NCBI GenBank assembly: GCA_902783005.1
Contig: CACZPI010000025.1
Span: 1 to 51,033, forward strand
Length of the DNA: 51,033 nt
Source: an uncultured Ruminococcus sp.
GTDB lineage: Bacteria; Bacillota; Clostridia; Oscillospirales; Ruminococcaceae
Reading direction: 5' to 3'
The notes beneath the pieces were generated by a model. The model made no database searches. It was given only the letters and a program-made list of their open reading frames with translations, and was not told the origin of the DNA. The translations under genes were made by a program, and so were the position numbers. Position 1 is the stretch's first letter. Each line of letters opens with the position of its first letter. Positions 49,808 to 51,033 of this stretch are shown one piece after another.

Positions 49808-51033
49808 ATGAAGATGAGAAACCACATCCGGAAATCCCTGCTGTCCGTCCTTGCGGCAGCAGCCATGACCATTGCAGCGATCCCGGCATTCCCTGCCGCC
49901 GCGCAGGAGACAAAGCTGATCGCGCTGACATTCGACGACGGGCCGAATACCACGACCACCAACGAGGTGCTTGACATTCTCGAGCAGTACAATGCCAAGG
50001 CATCCTTTTTCCTGATCGGTGACAACATCAATGCCGAAAGCGCCGTGTCCGTCAAGCGTGCCTATGACATGGGCATGGAGATCGACAACCATTCCAAAAC
50101 GCATTCCAACATGTCCAAAATGACCCCGGAGGAGATCCAGGCCGAGATCGCCTATGTGGATGAGAAGGTCACGGAGATCATCGGAGAGCCGACGAAATTC
50201 TTCCGCCCGCCGTTCATTGATACGAGCGACACCATGTACGAAGCCATTGAGATCCCGTTCATCTGCGGCATCGACTGTCAGGATTACATGCCTAATGTCG
50301 GCGCCGAGGAGCGTGCGCAGTACATTCTCGACGGTGCCAGGGACGGCGTGATCGTGCTGCTGCATGATGCGGCAGGAAATGACAACACCGTGGAAGCCCT
50401 GAAGATCGCCATGCCGGAGCTGGCAGCGCAGGGCTATGAATTCGTGACGCTCACCGAGCTGTTCCGGCGCCAGGGCGAAACGCCGAAGCGGAATCTGATC
50501 TACACAACCGTAGCAAAATACCCCTGCACGGATTACACGCTATACAAGGAGATCGAAGCGGGGCCTGCCGACCGCATCCCGTTGGATGCCGCGCTCCTTG
50601 CCTCGCTCGGGGACACCTACGCCATTGAGGTAAGCTACAGTGGCAATCCGGATCCGCCGGTCGCGGCGCTCCAGAGCTGGACAGCCAGTCCCCCGATCTG
50701 GCATGCGGTTCAGCCGTTCTATTCCAACGGAGACAGGGCGGTATTCCTTGCGTCGGATCTGCTCGGCGCACTTGAAGAGATCGGTGCAGGCTATACCGAT
50801 CTCGACGGCATTACGCTGTCTGCCTACGGCGGCGAGATCACCCTGACGGATGCACGCATTCTTGTCAAGGGAGAGCCTGCGGAAACAGTCGCGGGCGATG
50901 TGACCGGAGACGGCGCATGCAGCATGCTCGATGTTGTGGCACTCCAGAAATGGCTCGTCTGCGCAGGCAGCATTTCCGGCGGCAAGGCCGGGGATCTGAA
51001 TGCGGACGGCGTGATCGACATTCTGGATCTGGC
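49808..51033 (+). CDS. Secreted CE4 polysaccharide deacetylase with dockerin (3' end outside window)
   Basis: At least 408 residues are visible and the frame runs off the window. Signal peptide (LLSVLAAAAMTIAAIPAFPA); NodB domain about residues 36-225 with ALTFDDGP (Asp43, Asp44), metal His95/His99 in NHSKTHS, FFRPPFID and VIVLLHDAA. A beta-rich linker domain of ~130 residues follows, and a dockerin begins near residue 362 (GDVTGDGACSMLD, LQKWLV, GDLNADGVIDILD) and is cut at the window end. CE4 enzymes remove acetyl groups from xylan or chitin. Start: ATG at 49808 behind AGAAAGG. Confidence 0.94.
   Translation, partial: MKMRNHIRKSLLSVLAAAAMTIAAIPAFPAAAQETKLIALTFDDGPNTTTTNEVLDILEQYNAKASFFLIGDNINAESAVSVKRAYDMGMEIDNHSKTHSNMSKMTPEEIQAEIAYVDEKVTEIIGEPTKFFRPPFIDTSDTMYEAIEIPFICGIDCQDYMPNVGAEERAQYILDGARDGVIVLLHDAAGNDNTVEALKIAMPELAAQGYEFVTLTELFRRQGETPKRNLIYTTVAKYPCTDYTLYKEIEAGPADRIPLDAALLASLGDTYAIEVSYSGNPDPPVAALQSWTASPPIWHAVQPFYSNGDRAVFLASDLLGALEEIGAGYTDLDGITLSAYGGEITLTDARILVKGEPAETVAGDVTGDGACSMLDVVALQKWLVCAGSISGGKAGDLNADGVIDILDL

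Noticed and set aside
1-51033. CRISPR array, rRNA, intact transposase or prophage genes
   Set aside because: None was seen: no regular spaced repeats and no cas, rRNA or phage structural genes; only the recombinase fragment at the left edge is mobile-element-like.

Overview
The window looks like chromosomal DNA of a fibre-degrading, cellulosome-forming gut or rumen Clostridium relative, most likely Ruminococcus-like Oscillospiraceae. The main reasons are four secreted proteins with type-I dockerin modules (GH5 glucanase, SGNH esterase, transglutaminase-like protein, CE4 deacetylase), two CotH-type proteins, strong AGGAGG ribosome binding sites, high GC codon usage and many consensus sigma-A promoters with 17-bp spacers. 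The species assignment is inference.

Layout. 1-1140: right end of an acquired element (3' end of a large serine recombinase, an AT-rich NYN nuclease gene broken by a frameshift), then an intact tRNA-Leu(TAG) and a decayed tRNA-Leu. 1200-5700: minus-strand lipoprotein and DUF4132 protein, then a CopZ-like copper chaperone. 5790-11060: plus-strand operon radA, membrane protein, PfkB-type sugar kinase, leucine-rich-repeat protein, VanY-like carboxypeptidase. 11177-15378: two-component system (response regulator frameshifted, kinase intact), small membrane protein, CotH protein. 15380-22010: polysaccharide block with AraC regulator, dockerin-GH5, a small [2Fe-2S] protein, dockerin-esterase and dockerin-transglutaminase. 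22190-25000: Na+/alanine symporter, ECF S component, FMN oxidoreductase. 25158-28128: alpha/beta hydrolase, cytidylate-kinase-like protein and CotH lipoprotein operon. 28167-35072: lipoprotein, acylphosphatase, cytoplasmic GH5, small protein, CopA ATPase, serine acetyltransferase. 35254-36818: ECF sigma factor and its probable membrane anti-sigma partner. 36863-41481: autoregulated GntR-ABC-permease-permease-beta-lactamase operon. 41654-42234: XRE regulator and small membrane protein. 42451-47309: large GT-C-like membrane protein and a second ABC-2 exporter. 47397-51033: TSUP/CTP-kinase fusion, ASCH-DUF1810 fusion and a 3'-truncated dockerin-CE4 deacetylase.

Functionally, the window combines plant polysaccharide breakdown (GH5, esterase, CE4, dockerins), cell-envelope work (VanY, transglutaminase, beta-lactamase-like hydrolase, CotH, lipoproteins), copper handling (CopA plus chaperone) and two ABC export systems. 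The points most worth a second look are: (i) 11-bp-phased AACA repeats shared by the two-component and CotH promoters, with the response regulator itself frameshifted; (ii) the TSUP-dolichol-kinase-like fusion; (iii) the ASCH-DUF1810 fusion; (iv) a [2Fe-2S] protein that looks like an internally deleted RACo-type activator; (v) matched GTGAT/ATCAC operators around the XRE promoter. No CRISPR array, rRNA, intact insertion sequence or recognised riboswitch was seen.
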